In this document: positions 17,905 to 25,436 of the stretch, piece after piece | Layout: each line of letters opens with the position of its first letter | Position numbering within the stretch: the first letter of the stretch is position 1 | Assembly (NCBI GenBank): GCA_937928575.1 | Contig: CALFWW010000096.1 | Span: forward strand, 1 to 34,686 | From: an uncultured Saprospiraceae bacterium | GTDB lineage: Bacteria; Bacteroidota; Bacteroidia; Chitinophagales; Saprospiraceae | Reading direction: 5' to 3' | Length of the DNA stretch: 34,686 nucleotides | Notes under the pieces: generated by a model | What the model saw: only the letters and a program-made list of their open reading frames with translations | What the model was told of the DNA's origin: nothing | The model's database searches: none | Position numbers and translations under genes: made by a program

Positions 17905-18060
17905 GCTTGTATTACAAAAGGGCTTGCAAAACAATATGGAGAAAAAATTTTCAAAGGTCAAGGCGGAAAACGCAAGTATCCCCTTTGGGCTATCGAGCCT
18001 GCTTGCGCCAAGCAGACAGGGCTTTCCAACGAAGAGATTTGGAAATTTTTCTCATAGAAA
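17905..18060 (-). repeat. Possible diverged interspersed repeat (copy B)
   Basis: A patch with short palindromic GC-rich blocks (CTTTGGGCTATCGAGCC, GCTTGCGCCAAGC, CAGGGCTTTCC) lies between the sigma/anti-sigma terminator and the 3' end of the E1 gene. On the minus strand it ends with TTTGAAAATTTTTTC and GTTTTGCAAGC, similar in order to 13608-13735. Open frames across it look non-coding. The GCTTGCGCCAAGC block could also help end minus-strand transcription. Confidence 0.35.
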
Positions 18061-18077
18061 GCCCGCTATTTTATAAT

Positions 18078-20516
18078 TCAATTTGTATTAAAACCTTTGT
18101 GTGCAGGATACTTACTAGGATCTTCCTCATGCATCATTTCATAGACAGCATCAAAAACATCTTCTGGATGTGGTTTAGTAAAATAATCACCATCAGAACC
18201 AAAAGGCGTACGATGTGCATGTGCTGTTAAGGTTTTAGGTGCTGCATCTAAATATTGATATCCGTTTTGCTTTTCCAGTACTTCGCGCATCATGAAAGCG
18301 GTTGCCCCTCCTGGAATATCTTCGTCCATAAAAATGATCTTGCTGGTCTTTTTTAGTGACTCCACGATCATATGTTCCAAATCGAAAGGAATTAATGTTT
18401 GGGCATCAATCAGCTCAACTGAAATACCTTTCTTATTCAGCAATTCGATTCCTTTTTGAGCAACTCGGATGCAGGAGCCATAAGTCAAAATCGTCACATC
18501 AGTTCCAGTTGCTAAAATTTCAGGAACTCCGAGTGGGACTGTAAATTCACCGATATTGTCAGGCAACTTTTCTTTTAAGCGATAGCCATTTAGGCACTCA
18601 ATTACCAATGCTGGGTCATCTGATTTCAGCAAGCCGTTGTAAAAACCAGCTGCTTGTGTCATATTTCTTGGTACGCAAATATACATGCCTTGCAACGCAT
18701 TAATCAGCATACCGATTGGTGAACCTGCATGCCAAATCCCTTCCAATCGATGACCACGTGTACGGATAATGGCTGGTGCTTGTTGAATGCCGTTGCTACG
18801 ATAGCGTAATGTTGCCAAATCATCGGTCAGTGGTTCTAACCCATAGATTAAGTAATCCAAATATTGAATTTCGGCGATAGGCCTCAGACCACGCATCGAC
18901 ATCCCAATCGCTTGTCCCATGATTGTCCATTCTCTGATACCTGCATCAAAAACTCTTTCTACTCCGTACTTTTGTTGCAAGCCTGCAAACCCTTGATTCA
19001 CATCTCCAATTTGTCCGACGTCCTCTCCAAATGCGAAAAGAGTAGGCATTCTTTCTAATGCTTCATCAAAACACTTATTTAAAACTTGAGAACCGTTGAT
19101 ACTTTTGGAATCTTCAGAATATTTTGCAGGAATGACTTCGTAATTTAGTGCAGCATTTTTAGAGTCGCTATACAGTTGACTGTGGTATCTTTGATCTGTA
19201 AGTGATTTTATTTTCTCCAACCAATTTTCCAATTCTACTTTAGCATCACTTTGATCTCCGATTAATTCATACAACAATCTCCTTACATTCTGCACGACTT
19301 CATTTAAAAATGGAGTCCTCATTTGATTGACCTCATTCAAAGCCAGTAGAACAGCATCTTTATTGTTAGAAGATTCTGTTAGTTTGGCATAAAGACCTTT
19401 TACAACTTGGATTTCTGCATTCGTTTGATCAGAGAAAGTTTTCCAAGCGTTATCTTTGCCCGCTTTAACAAAACGCTTTGCATCTTCCATGATAGCTTCC
19501 AATTCGCTACTCGATGCAATCCCATTATCTAGAATCCATTTCTGAAATAATATTAAGCAATCATGTGCTCGCTCCCACTCTAGTCTTTCTTTGGGTTTAT
19601 ATCTTTCATGAGAACCTGAAGTAGAGTGCCCTTGAGGTTGCGTCAATTCTTGTACGTGAATCAAACAAGGTATATGCGATTTTCTGGTTTTCTTGATTGC
19701 TTTTTCATAAGTCTCTACGAGGATTGGATAATCCCATCCTTTGACGGTATAGATATCAATTCCATTCCCATTTTTATCCAATCTAAAACCTTCTAGGACT
19801 TCAGAAATACTTTCTTTAGTTGTTTGATGTTTTGTTGGTACTGATATTCCGTAGCCGTCATCCCAAACTGAAATGGCCATTGGAATTTTCATGACTGCAG
19901 CAGCATTGATACTTTCCCAAAATACACCTTCAGAAGTACTTGCATCACCAATTGTAACAAAAGTTACTTCATTTCCTTTTATAGAGAACTGTTTATTTTC
20001 TTGTAATACTTTACTTTCTCGATAGATTTTTGAAGCTAATGACAATCCGATTCCTCTTGCCATTTGGCCCCCTGTGCAAGAAATATCTGAGGAAATATTG
20101 TATTGATTGGTATGTTGATTCCATTCTCCATCTTTATCCAACAATGGAGTTGCGTAGTGACTATTCATTTGTCGTCCGCCTGAAAATGGATCATTGTCAG
20201 CATCCGCATAAAGTTGTGCAAAAAAATCTTCAATTGTCGTGAGTCCAAGTGCTAACATAAAAGTTTGATCTCTATAATACCCTGATCTAAAGTCTCCTTT
20301 TTTGAAAGCTCTTGCCATGATGACTTGAGGAAGTTCTTTTCCGTCTCCTACGATACCAAACTTTGCTTTTCCTGTTAGTACTTCTTTTCGTGCTAAAAGA
20401 CTTGCTTCTCGACTGATACAGCAAATTTTGAAATCATCTAAAATGTCATTTCGTGAAATTCCTAGTCCTAAATTTGTGATTTCTTTTGTTTTATTTTCTA
20501 TAGGATTTTCAAGCAT
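18078..20516 (-). CDS. Fused E1 alpha/beta 2-oxoacid dehydrogenase (thiamine diphosphate enzyme)
   Basis: 812 residues. The first half (about 1-400) matches an E1 alpha subunit: the thiamine diphosphate motif begins with GDASTSEGVFWESINAA and continues to WDDGYGIS. A dimer/active-site segment includes QPQGHSTSGSHERY. A linker (about 400-470) leads to the E1 beta half: LFAFGEDVGQIGDVNQGF, REWTIMGQAIGMSMRGLRPI, a Tyr/Leu-rich segment and a transketolase-like C-domain ending with MDEDIPGGATAFM. Such enzymes decarboxylate 2-oxoacids, often branched-chain 2-oxoacids, and pass the acyl group to an E2 lipoyl protein. Fused forms about this long are common in Bacteroidota. Instead of the beta-subunit GxxHSQS signature the sequence has GHRLEGIWHAGSP, so substrate choice may differ. 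No E2 or E3 gene lies nearby. A TACTTTTG element at 20563-20570 may be its promoter. Confidence 0.9.
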   Translation of the reverse strand: MLENPIENKTKEITNLGLGISRNDILDDFKICCISREASLLARKEVLTGKAKFGIVGDGKELPQVIMARAFKKGDFRSGYYRDQTFMLALGLTTIEDFFAQLYADADNDPFSGGRQMNSHYATPLLDKDGEWNQHTNQYNISSDISCTGGQMARGIGLSLASKIYRESKVLQENKQFSIKGNEVTFVTIGDASTSEGVFWESINAAAVMKIPMAISVWDDGYGISVPTKHQTTKESISEVLEGFRLDKNGNGIDIYTVKGWDYPILVETYEKAIKKTRKSHIPCLIHVQELTQPQGHSTSGSHERYKPKERLEWERAHDCLILFQKWILDNGIASSSELEAIMEDAKRFVKAGKDNAWKTFSDQTNAEIQVVKGLYAKLTESSNNKDAVLLALNEVNQMRTPFLNEVVQNVRRLLYELIGDQSDAKVELENWLEKIKSLTDQRYHSQLYSDSKNAALNYEVIPAKYSEDSKSINGSQVLNKCFDEALERMPTLFAFGEDVGQIGDVNQGFAGLQQKYGVERVFDAGIREWTIMGQAIGMSMRGLRPIAEIQYLDYLIYGLEPLTDDLATLRYRSNGIQQAPAIIRTRGHRLEGIWHAGSPIGMLINALQGMYICVPRNMTQAAGFYNGLLKSDDPALVIECLNGYRLKEKLPDNIGEFTVPLGVPEILATGTDVTILTYGSCIRVAQKGIELLNKKGISVELIDAQTLIPFDLEHMIVESLKKTSKIIFMDEDIPGGATAFMMREVLEKQNGYQYLDAAPKTLTAHAHRTPFGSDGDYFTKPHPEDVFDAVYEMMHEEDPSKYPAHKGFNTN

Positions 20517-20562
20517 GAAAGTAATTATTTGATATGGTGTTAAATGGTCGTAAAAACTATCA

Positions 20563-20570
20563 CAAAAGTA
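20563..20570 (-). promoter_or_regulatory. Possible -7 promoter element for the E1 gene
   Basis: On the minus strand TACTTTTG fits TAnnTTTG and lies 46 nt upstream of the ATG at 20516. No good -33 TTTG is present. The 324-bp gap 20517-20840 is a divergent promoter region between the E1 and DUF1573 genes and holds no gene. Confidence 0.35.
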
Positions 20571-20796
20571 GCAAAATTTAGCCTTTTCATCTGAACATTC
20601 GATTTTTGCAATTTGTTCTAGTTACGAATTTAAATAGCGCACATTTATTCGGTATTAACCTATTTTTGCAAGTGTAATTTACCTGTAATCAGTGCCATAT
20701 GTGTTATTAACAATTATTTACATTTGCAAGGTGGCTATTAACTAAATATTAACTGCAATAAACAAGCTAAAAGTTTAATTTTGTATTGTATCTCTC

Positions 20797-20804
20797 TATT
20801 TTTG
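20797..20804 (+). promoter_or_regulatory. Possible -7 promoter element for the DUF1573 gene
   Basis: TATTTTTG fits TAnnTTTG and lies 36 nt before the ATG at 20841. A second match, TAATTTTG, lies at 20776-20783. Neither has a clear TTTG at the expected distance upstream; GTTTA (20773-20777) is the nearest. Confidence 0.3.
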
Positions 20805-20840
20805 GGATACTAATTCTTTACATGAACTAAAAAAATAAAA

Positions 20841-21320
20841 ATGAAAAAATTCCTTTCTATTTTAACAATGATGGCAGTAGCGTTTTCTGTAAGCTATGCG
20901 CAAGTTGACGCTATAAAAGTTGCGGATACACCTACTATTGAAGCTCCAGCTAACGGACCGGTGATGACTTTTGAAAGCACAGAAGTTGATTATGGTACCA
21001 TTGAGCAAAATTCAGATCCTCTGAGAACTTTTGATTTTACAAACACAGGAACTGAACCTCTTGTTATTACGCATGCGAAAGGAAGCTGTGGTTGTACAGT
21101 TCCTACTTATCCAAAAGAACCAATTCTTCCTGGTGAAGCAGCTTCGATTGAAGTACGTTATGACACAAAAAGAATTGGTAAATTCACAAAAAGAGTAACA
21201 CTTACTACGAATGAAGGTGGTGAAAAACGAATTTTGACGATTAAAGGAGAAGTTTTAAAGGCTCCAAAAGAAAACGAAGGGGTACCTACAAAGAAACCAA
21301 CCGGACTTTCTGGAAACTAA
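20841..21320 (+). CDS. Secreted DUF1573 protein
   Basis: 159 residues. A Sec leader (1-20, cleaved after SYA or AQ) precedes a single DUF1573 domain: FESTEVDYGTIEQNSD, TFDFTNTGTEPLVITHA, the conserved GSCGCTVPTYPKEPILPGE and a final RILTIKGEVL. DUF1573 domains are immunoglobulin-like folds, frequent as small secreted proteins in Bacteroidota, with no firm function. The ATG follows an A-rich leader, the usual initiation context here. The last codons, including the TAA stop, lie in a 20-bp unit that is exactly duplicated, so the coding end is followed at once by a silent copy of itself (21301-21340). A strong terminator follows at 21358. The gene is monocistronic. Confidence 0.9.
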   Translation: MKKFLSILTMMAVAFSVSYAQVDAIKVADTPTIEAPANGPVMTFESTEVDYGTIEQNSDPLRTFDFTNTGTEPLVITHAKGSCGCTVPTYPKEPILPGEAASIEVRYDTKRIGKFTKRVTLTTNEGGEKRILTIKGEVLKAPKENEGVPTKKPTGLSGN

Positions 21321-21340
21321 CCGGACTTTCTGGAAACTAA
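21301..21340 (+). repeat. Exact 20-bp tandem duplication spanning the stop codon
   Basis: CCGGACTTTCTGGAAACTAA occurs at 21301-21320 and again at 21321-21340 with no change. The first copy encodes the last residues (TGLSGN) and the TAA stop of the DUF1573 protein; the second is untranslated. The exact match points to a recent slippage event. Confidence 0.95.
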
Positions 21341-21357
21341 ATATTGAATTTAATTCA

Positions 21358-21399
21358 AAAAAACCCTGTCTTGACTAAACATCGAGACAGGGTTTTTTT
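21358..21399 (+). terminator. Strong rho-independent terminator
   Basis: AAACCCTGTCT (21361-21371) pairs with AGACAGGGTTT (21385-21395) over 11 perfect bp, with A and T extensions and a run of T. It ends the DUF1573 transcript. Confidence 0.92.
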
Positions 21400-21420
21400 G
21401 TTAATTTGGTGTAAGCACTA

Positions 21421-21453
21421 AAAAAAGAAAACCCTCGCTGAGCAGCAAGGGTC
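21421..21453 (-). terminator. Minus-strand terminator in an intergenic region
   Basis: Read on the minus strand, ACCCTTGCT (21453-21445) pairs with AGCGAGGGT (21440-21432), with one mismatch and a 4-nt loop. It is followed by TTTTCTTTTTTT (complement of 21421-21432). No protein gene on the minus strand ends here; see the candidate RNA. Confidence 0.6.
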
Positions 21454-21570
21454 TCTAACCCAAACAAATAAACACAAAAACTACTTTTTAAATACATGGT
21501 AAATCTAAATCAGATACACGGATTGAACAATGGTTCGCTTTTTTTTTTGTGACATCGAAAAAATGATCTT
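21421..21570 (-). ncRNA. Candidate small RNA, antisense-facing intergenic transcript
   Basis: A minus-strand terminator at 21421-21453 has no protein gene in front of it. About 120 nt upstream a TAAATTTG (21577-21584, minus strand) fits the -7 promoter element, although no good -33 was found. A transcript of about 150 nt between them would be a typical small RNA. It contains two very short frames (starting with ATG near 21558 and 21505), the second running into the terminator. A translated leader is unlikely, since yaaA reads the other way. The gap 21321-21714 holds nothing else. Confidence 0.35.
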
Positions 21571-21714
21571 TTTATTCAAATTTATCTATGTATCGTAAAT
21601 AAGAGCCATTTATTGCTATTTCATTTTTTCTAATTTACATGTATTAAAAGTCACTAAAATAGCCTAGAAACAAATTGCTAAATCATCTTTTTTATAAATA
21701 AATGAAAACTCACT

Positions 21715-22476
21715 ATGATAATTCTTCTTTCTCCCTCTAAATCACTCAACTTTGATCCTTCTATTCATAAAAAAAAGACCTCTCCAAGGCTTTTAAAGCA
21801 AAGTGAAGCCCTTATTGACATTCTAAGAGACAAATCGGTTAATGATATAAAAAAACTAATGAGTGTCTCCGATAAAATAGCGACCCTGAATCATGAGCGC
21901 TATCAATCTTTCAAAACACCATTTAATTTGAAAAATGCCAAACAAGCTCTTTTTGCATTTACTGGTGATGTATATGCTGGTCTTGAAGCCAATACTTTTG
22001 ATCAAAGTGACATCGATTTTGCAAATGACCACCTAAGAATTTTGTCTGGTCTGTATGGTGTATTAAGACCGCTTGACCTAATGCAACCCTATCGCTTGGA
22101 AATGGGAACTAAAATGAAAAATGAGGTTGGACATGATTTGTACGCTTTTTGGGGCGATCAAATTACCGATCATCTGAACAAAGATTTGAAAAAGGTAAAA
22201 TCGGATGTCATTGTCAATCTGGCTTCCAATGAATATTATAATGCAGTCAAACCAAAAAATCTAAAAGGAGATGTTTATGTATCCAATTTCAAGGAAAATA
22301 GAAATGGGGTGTATAAGTTCATTTCTTTTTCAGCTAAAAAAGCACGTGGATTTATGGCGCAATACATTATTAAAAATAAGTTGACCGATCCTGAAGACAT
22401 GAAGTCATTTGATATGGAGAATTATAAATTCAATCCTAAACTATCTTCTGAAAAGAATTTTATTTTTACTAGATAA
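21715..22476 (+). CDS. yaaA: Peroxide stress protein YaaA (DUF328/UPF0246)
   Basis: 253 residues, the usual length for this family. The start MIILLSPSKSLNF is diagnostic, followed by AFTGDVYAGL (81-90), LRILSGLYGVLRPLDLMQPYRLEMGT, VNLASNEYY and KFISFSAKKARGFMA. In E. coli YaaA is induced by OxyR, lowers intracellular free iron and limits Fenton damage to DNA during peroxide stress; it has a cantaloupe-like fold that binds DNA. That role probably carries over. The next gene begins 10 nt behind the stop codon, so yaaA heads a three-gene operon with a penicillin-acylase-type enzyme and a small membrane protein. The combination does not obviously form one pathway. Confidence 0.95.
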   Translation: MIILLSPSKSLNFDPSIHKKKTSPRLLKQSEALIDILRDKSVNDIKKLMSVSDKIATLNHERYQSFKTPFNLKNAKQALFAFTGDVYAGLEANTFDQSDIDFANDHLRILSGLYGVLRPLDLMQPYRLEMGTKMKNEVGHDLYAFWGDQITDHLNKDLKKVKSDVIVNLASNEYYNAVKPKNLKGDVYVSNFKENRNGVYKFISFSAKKARGFMAQYIIKNKLTDPEDMKSFDMENYKFNPKLSSEKNFIFTR

Positions 22477-22486
22477 AATTCCTTAA

Positions 22487-24916
22487 ATGCCAATTGCCAA
22501 ATTCCTCGTATCTCTTTTAGTCACCATTGGATTGTGTTTTGTACTGAGCATGTCCTTCAAAGGTGGTAAAGGAAACAGCCTCCCTCCCATCGGAAAACTA
22601 TTAAGTCCTTTCCATGGGTTTTGGCAAAATGCAAATGCAGTCAATAACCACGTAAATCAAACCATCGAATTTCAGGACATCCAAAAAGGAGTCACCATCA
22701 AGTATGATGATCGAATGGTTCCTCATATTTTTGCAAAAAGTAAATCAGAAGCCATATTCGCTCAAGGATTTGTGACTGCAAAGGATCGATTGTGGCAGAT
22801 GGATATTTCCACACGAGCTGTCAGTGGAAGGTTGGCAGAAATAATGGGTCCCAAAATGTTGGAGCGAGATCAATTGCAAAGAAGAAAAGGGATGTACTTT
22901 GCCGCAAAAAATGCAATTGAAGGTTGGAAAAGATCTCCTGAAAATTTCAAACTTTTACAAACCTATGCAGCCGGTGTCAATGCCTACATAGAATCCCTAT
23001 CCCCTTCTCAATATCCATTAGAGTACAAATTGTTAGATTATCAGCCTGAATATTGGACACCGTTAAAGACGGCTTTTTTTATCAAGGCAATGGCGGCATC
23101 CTTATGTGCACGTGAAGCGGATCTTGAAAACACCAATGCGCTCGAAATTTTTGGGAAAGAAACTTTTGATTTTTTATATCCACAACACAACTCAAAAGAG
23201 TCTCCAATTATTCCAACTTCAGTCGAGTACAATTTCAACACACCCAATACGATCGATGAAGGAGCACGTGATTCAGAATCAAGGATCGGGTGGATTCCTC
23301 ATCAACCAATTCCAAAACCACCTCCATTTTTAGGCAGTAACAATTGGGCAGTAGCCGGTTCTAAGACAGCATCAGGCAATCCAATTTTAGCCAGCGATCC
23401 ACACCTGCTTTTGAATCTTCCGTCTACCTGGTATGAAATCCAATTGCATTATCCTGATGTCAATACTTATGGGGTTTCACTTCCTGGTGTGCCGGGAGTC
23501 ATCATTGGCTTCAATGAAAATATTGCTTGGGGAATTACCAATGTTGGTCATGATGTGATGGATTGGTATCGCATAGAATGGGCGGATGAAAATCGTCAAC
23601 AATATATACTCGATGGTGAAAAAGTATCGGTCAAAAAAGTAGTTGAAAAAATCAAAGTTAAAGGATTGCCCGATGTGCAGGATACGGTGCTGTACACGGT
23701 TTGGGGTCCTGTGGTCTATACCGATCCAGCTCATCCTGAAGCGGATTTGGCCATGCGATGGCTTGCGCATGATGTCCCCAACAAAAAGGAAATGAATGTA
23801 TTTGACAACCTCAATGCAGCTACTAATTTCGATGAGTATGCAACTGCTTTATCCAATTATGAGACACCTCCTCAAAACTTTGCGTTCGCTTGCAAAGACG
23901 GTACAATTGGTCTAAAAGTACAAGGGAAATTTCCATGGAAAAATGAAAATCAAGGGCTGTTTATCCAAGAAGGGAACACTCGAAAAAATGCGTGGAAAGG
24001 GTTTATTTCTTCTGATCAAAATCCGACAGTAAAAAATCCATCAAGAGGTTTTGTCTCTTCTGCCAATCAACGTTCGACGAGTAAAGATTACCCCTATTAT
24101 TACAATGGCAATTTCGAACCTTATCGCGGACGAATTGTAAACAAAATGTTATCAGAAAAAGATAATTTGACCATTGAGGACATGAAAAAAATGCAGATGA
24201 GCAATTACAGTTTGAAAGCTGAAGAGTTTTTACCGATCTTTTACAAACATCTGGATCCATCCTCAATTTCAACTGAGGAACAATCTTTTCTAGATCTTTT
24301 GAAAAACTGGGACCATCATTTTGAAAGAGAGAGTGAAATGCCTGCTTTATTTTCTGAATGGTTGGATCAAATTTATAAAAACACATGGGATGAAGTTTAT
24401 GCGCATGGAGATAACATCACTTACCCGAAATATTGGAGAATGATGGAATTAATGGAAGCGGATCCAAGAAATCAATTTTTTGACAATAAAGGTACAGATG
24501 CGATTGAAACGGCTGATGAAATCGTGACTCAATCTTTTCACACTGCTGTCGAAAATTTCAAAGACTTAAGAACCACAAATGGAGGTAACATCCCATTGTA
24601 TAAATACAGAAAAAGTAGTGTTAGACATTTAGCGAATATTCCTGCTTTTTCTTTTGAAAATATGTTTGTAAGTGGAGATATCAAATCCCTAAATGCTATT
24701 GGAGAAAGAGCCGGTCCTTCTTGGCGGATGATTGTTGAACTGGGTGATGAAATTGAAGCCTACGGAGTTTATCCTGGTGGTCAATCCGGAAATCCTGGAA
24801 GTCCTTTTTATGCCAACATGATGGATGCATGGATTGAAGGAGACTATTATGAATTAGAATTTATGAAGCATGAGACCGATTCAGATAAGATCATAGAAAC
24901 CTTAAAGCTCAACTAA
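22487..24916 (+). CDS. Penicillin acylase-family N-terminal nucleophile hydrolase
   Basis: 809 residues. An N-terminal hydrophobic segment (about 5-24) directs export. Next comes the alpha chain with GVTIKYDDRMVPHIFAKSKSEAIFAQGFVTAKDRLWQMD, then a spacer. The autocatalytic site is GSNNWAVAGSKT with nucleophile Ser284, expected at the start of the beta chain after self-cleavage. Other marks are SDPHLLLNLPSTWYEIQLHYP, GVPGVIIGFNENIAWGITNV and the C-terminal VYPGGQSGNPGSPFY. The long strings are at residues 69-107, 304-324 and 338-357 approximately. Family members hydrolyse acyl amides such as penicillins, acyl-homoserine lactones or fatty amides. The natural substrate is unknown, so quorum quenching is only a possibility. 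It lies 10 nt behind yaaA and overlaps the following membrane protein by one base, so the three are co-transcribed. Confidence 0.92.
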   Translation: MPIAKFLVSLLVTIGLCFVLSMSFKGGKGNSLPPIGKLLSPFHGFWQNANAVNNHVNQTIEFQDIQKGVTIKYDDRMVPHIFAKSKSEAIFAQGFVTAKDRLWQMDISTRAVSGRLAEIMGPKMLERDQLQRRKGMYFAAKNAIEGWKRSPENFKLLQTYAAGVNAYIESLSPSQYPLEYKLLDYQPEYWTPLKTAFFIKAMAASLCAREADLENTNALEIFGKETFDFLYPQHNSKESPIIPTSVEYNFNTPNTIDEGARDSESRIGWIPHQPIPKPPPFLGSNNWAVAGSKTASGNPILASDPHLLLNLPSTWYEIQLHYPDVNTYGVSLPGVPGVIIGFNENIAWGITNVGHDVMDWYRIEWADENRQQYILDGEKVSVKKVVEKIKVKGLPDVQDTVLYTVWGPVVYTDPAHPEADLAMRWLAHDVPNKKEMNVFDNLNAATNFDEYATALSNYETPPQNFAFACKDGTIGLKVQGKFPWKNENQGLFIQEGNTRKNAWKGFISSDQNPTVKNPSRGFVSSANQRSTSKDYPYYYNGNFEPYRGRIVNKMLSEKDNLTIEDMKKMQMSNYSLKAEEFLPIFYKHLDPSSISTEEQSFLDLLKNWDHHFERESEMPALFSEWLDQIYKNTWDEVYAHGDNITYPKYWRMMELMEADPRNQFFDNKGTDAIETADEIVTQSFHTAVENFKDLRTTNGGNIPLYKYRKSSVRHLANIPAFSFENMFVSGDIKSLNAIGERAGPSWRMIVELGDEIEAYGVYPGGQSGNPGSPFYANMMDAWIEGDYYELEFMKHETDSDKIIETLKLN

Positions 24917-25356
24917 TGAAATTTTTAATTGGTATCGTAGCAACTATATTATTGGGGGGAATTTTTCAAACCTTCTTTCCCTTTTGGACATTAGCGGCAG
25001 CTGCCTTCATTGTAGGCATGTTTGTGGGTGGGAAAGGAATTCAAGCTTTTCTCTACGGCGCAATTGCTGGATTTCTGTTGTGGGGCGGCTATGCCTTAAT
25101 GATCGACCTTGCAAATGAAGGTATCTTGTCCAATCGTTTTGGAAATTTATTACGTGGATTGGGACGACCTACTATTTTGTTATTTACAACATTGATTGGT
25201 GGGCTCTTAAGTGGTTTCGGTGCAATGACCGGTTCCTTTTTGTATCAGATTTTCAATAAAAACAAAATAGATGCTCCTCCCACGATCGATGAAGAAATTG
25301 AATATAAAGACTTTAAAAATCTTCGAAAGGAATGGGATGATCAAGACTTTGCATAA
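24916..25356 (+). CDS. Small integral membrane protein
   Basis: 146 residues with about four transmembrane helices (about 3-22, 26-42, 45-66 and 90-112) and a charged C-terminal tail (about 118-146) rich in Asp, Glu and Lys that should lie in the cytoplasm. Gly-rich helices such as FIVGMFVGGKGIQAF are visible. I do not recognise a named family. Its ATG shares the A of the upstream TAA stop (TAATG), a layout that suggests translational coupling with the penicillin-acylase-type gene. It may be a partner of that exported enzyme, but this is inference from position only. Confidence 0.8.
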   Translation: MKFLIGIVATILLGGIFQTFFPFWTLAAAAFIVGMFVGGKGIQAFLYGAIAGFLLWGGYALMIDLANEGILSNRFGNLLRGLGRPTILLFTTLIGGLLSGFGAMTGSFLYQIFNKNKIDAPPTIDEEIEYKDFKNLRKEWDDQDFA

Positions 25357-25436
25357 GGTTTAAATTTTTTCTCCCCTCCCACTTTCTTCCCAAAAATATT
25401 CCCTAATTTCAGCGTTCAAACTAACTATGAAAACTG

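Noticed and set aside
17821..18230. Two overlapping open frames on the plus strand
   Set aside because: One starts in the loop of a terminator and both cross repeat DNA and the 3' end of the E1 gene; codon use is not protein-like.
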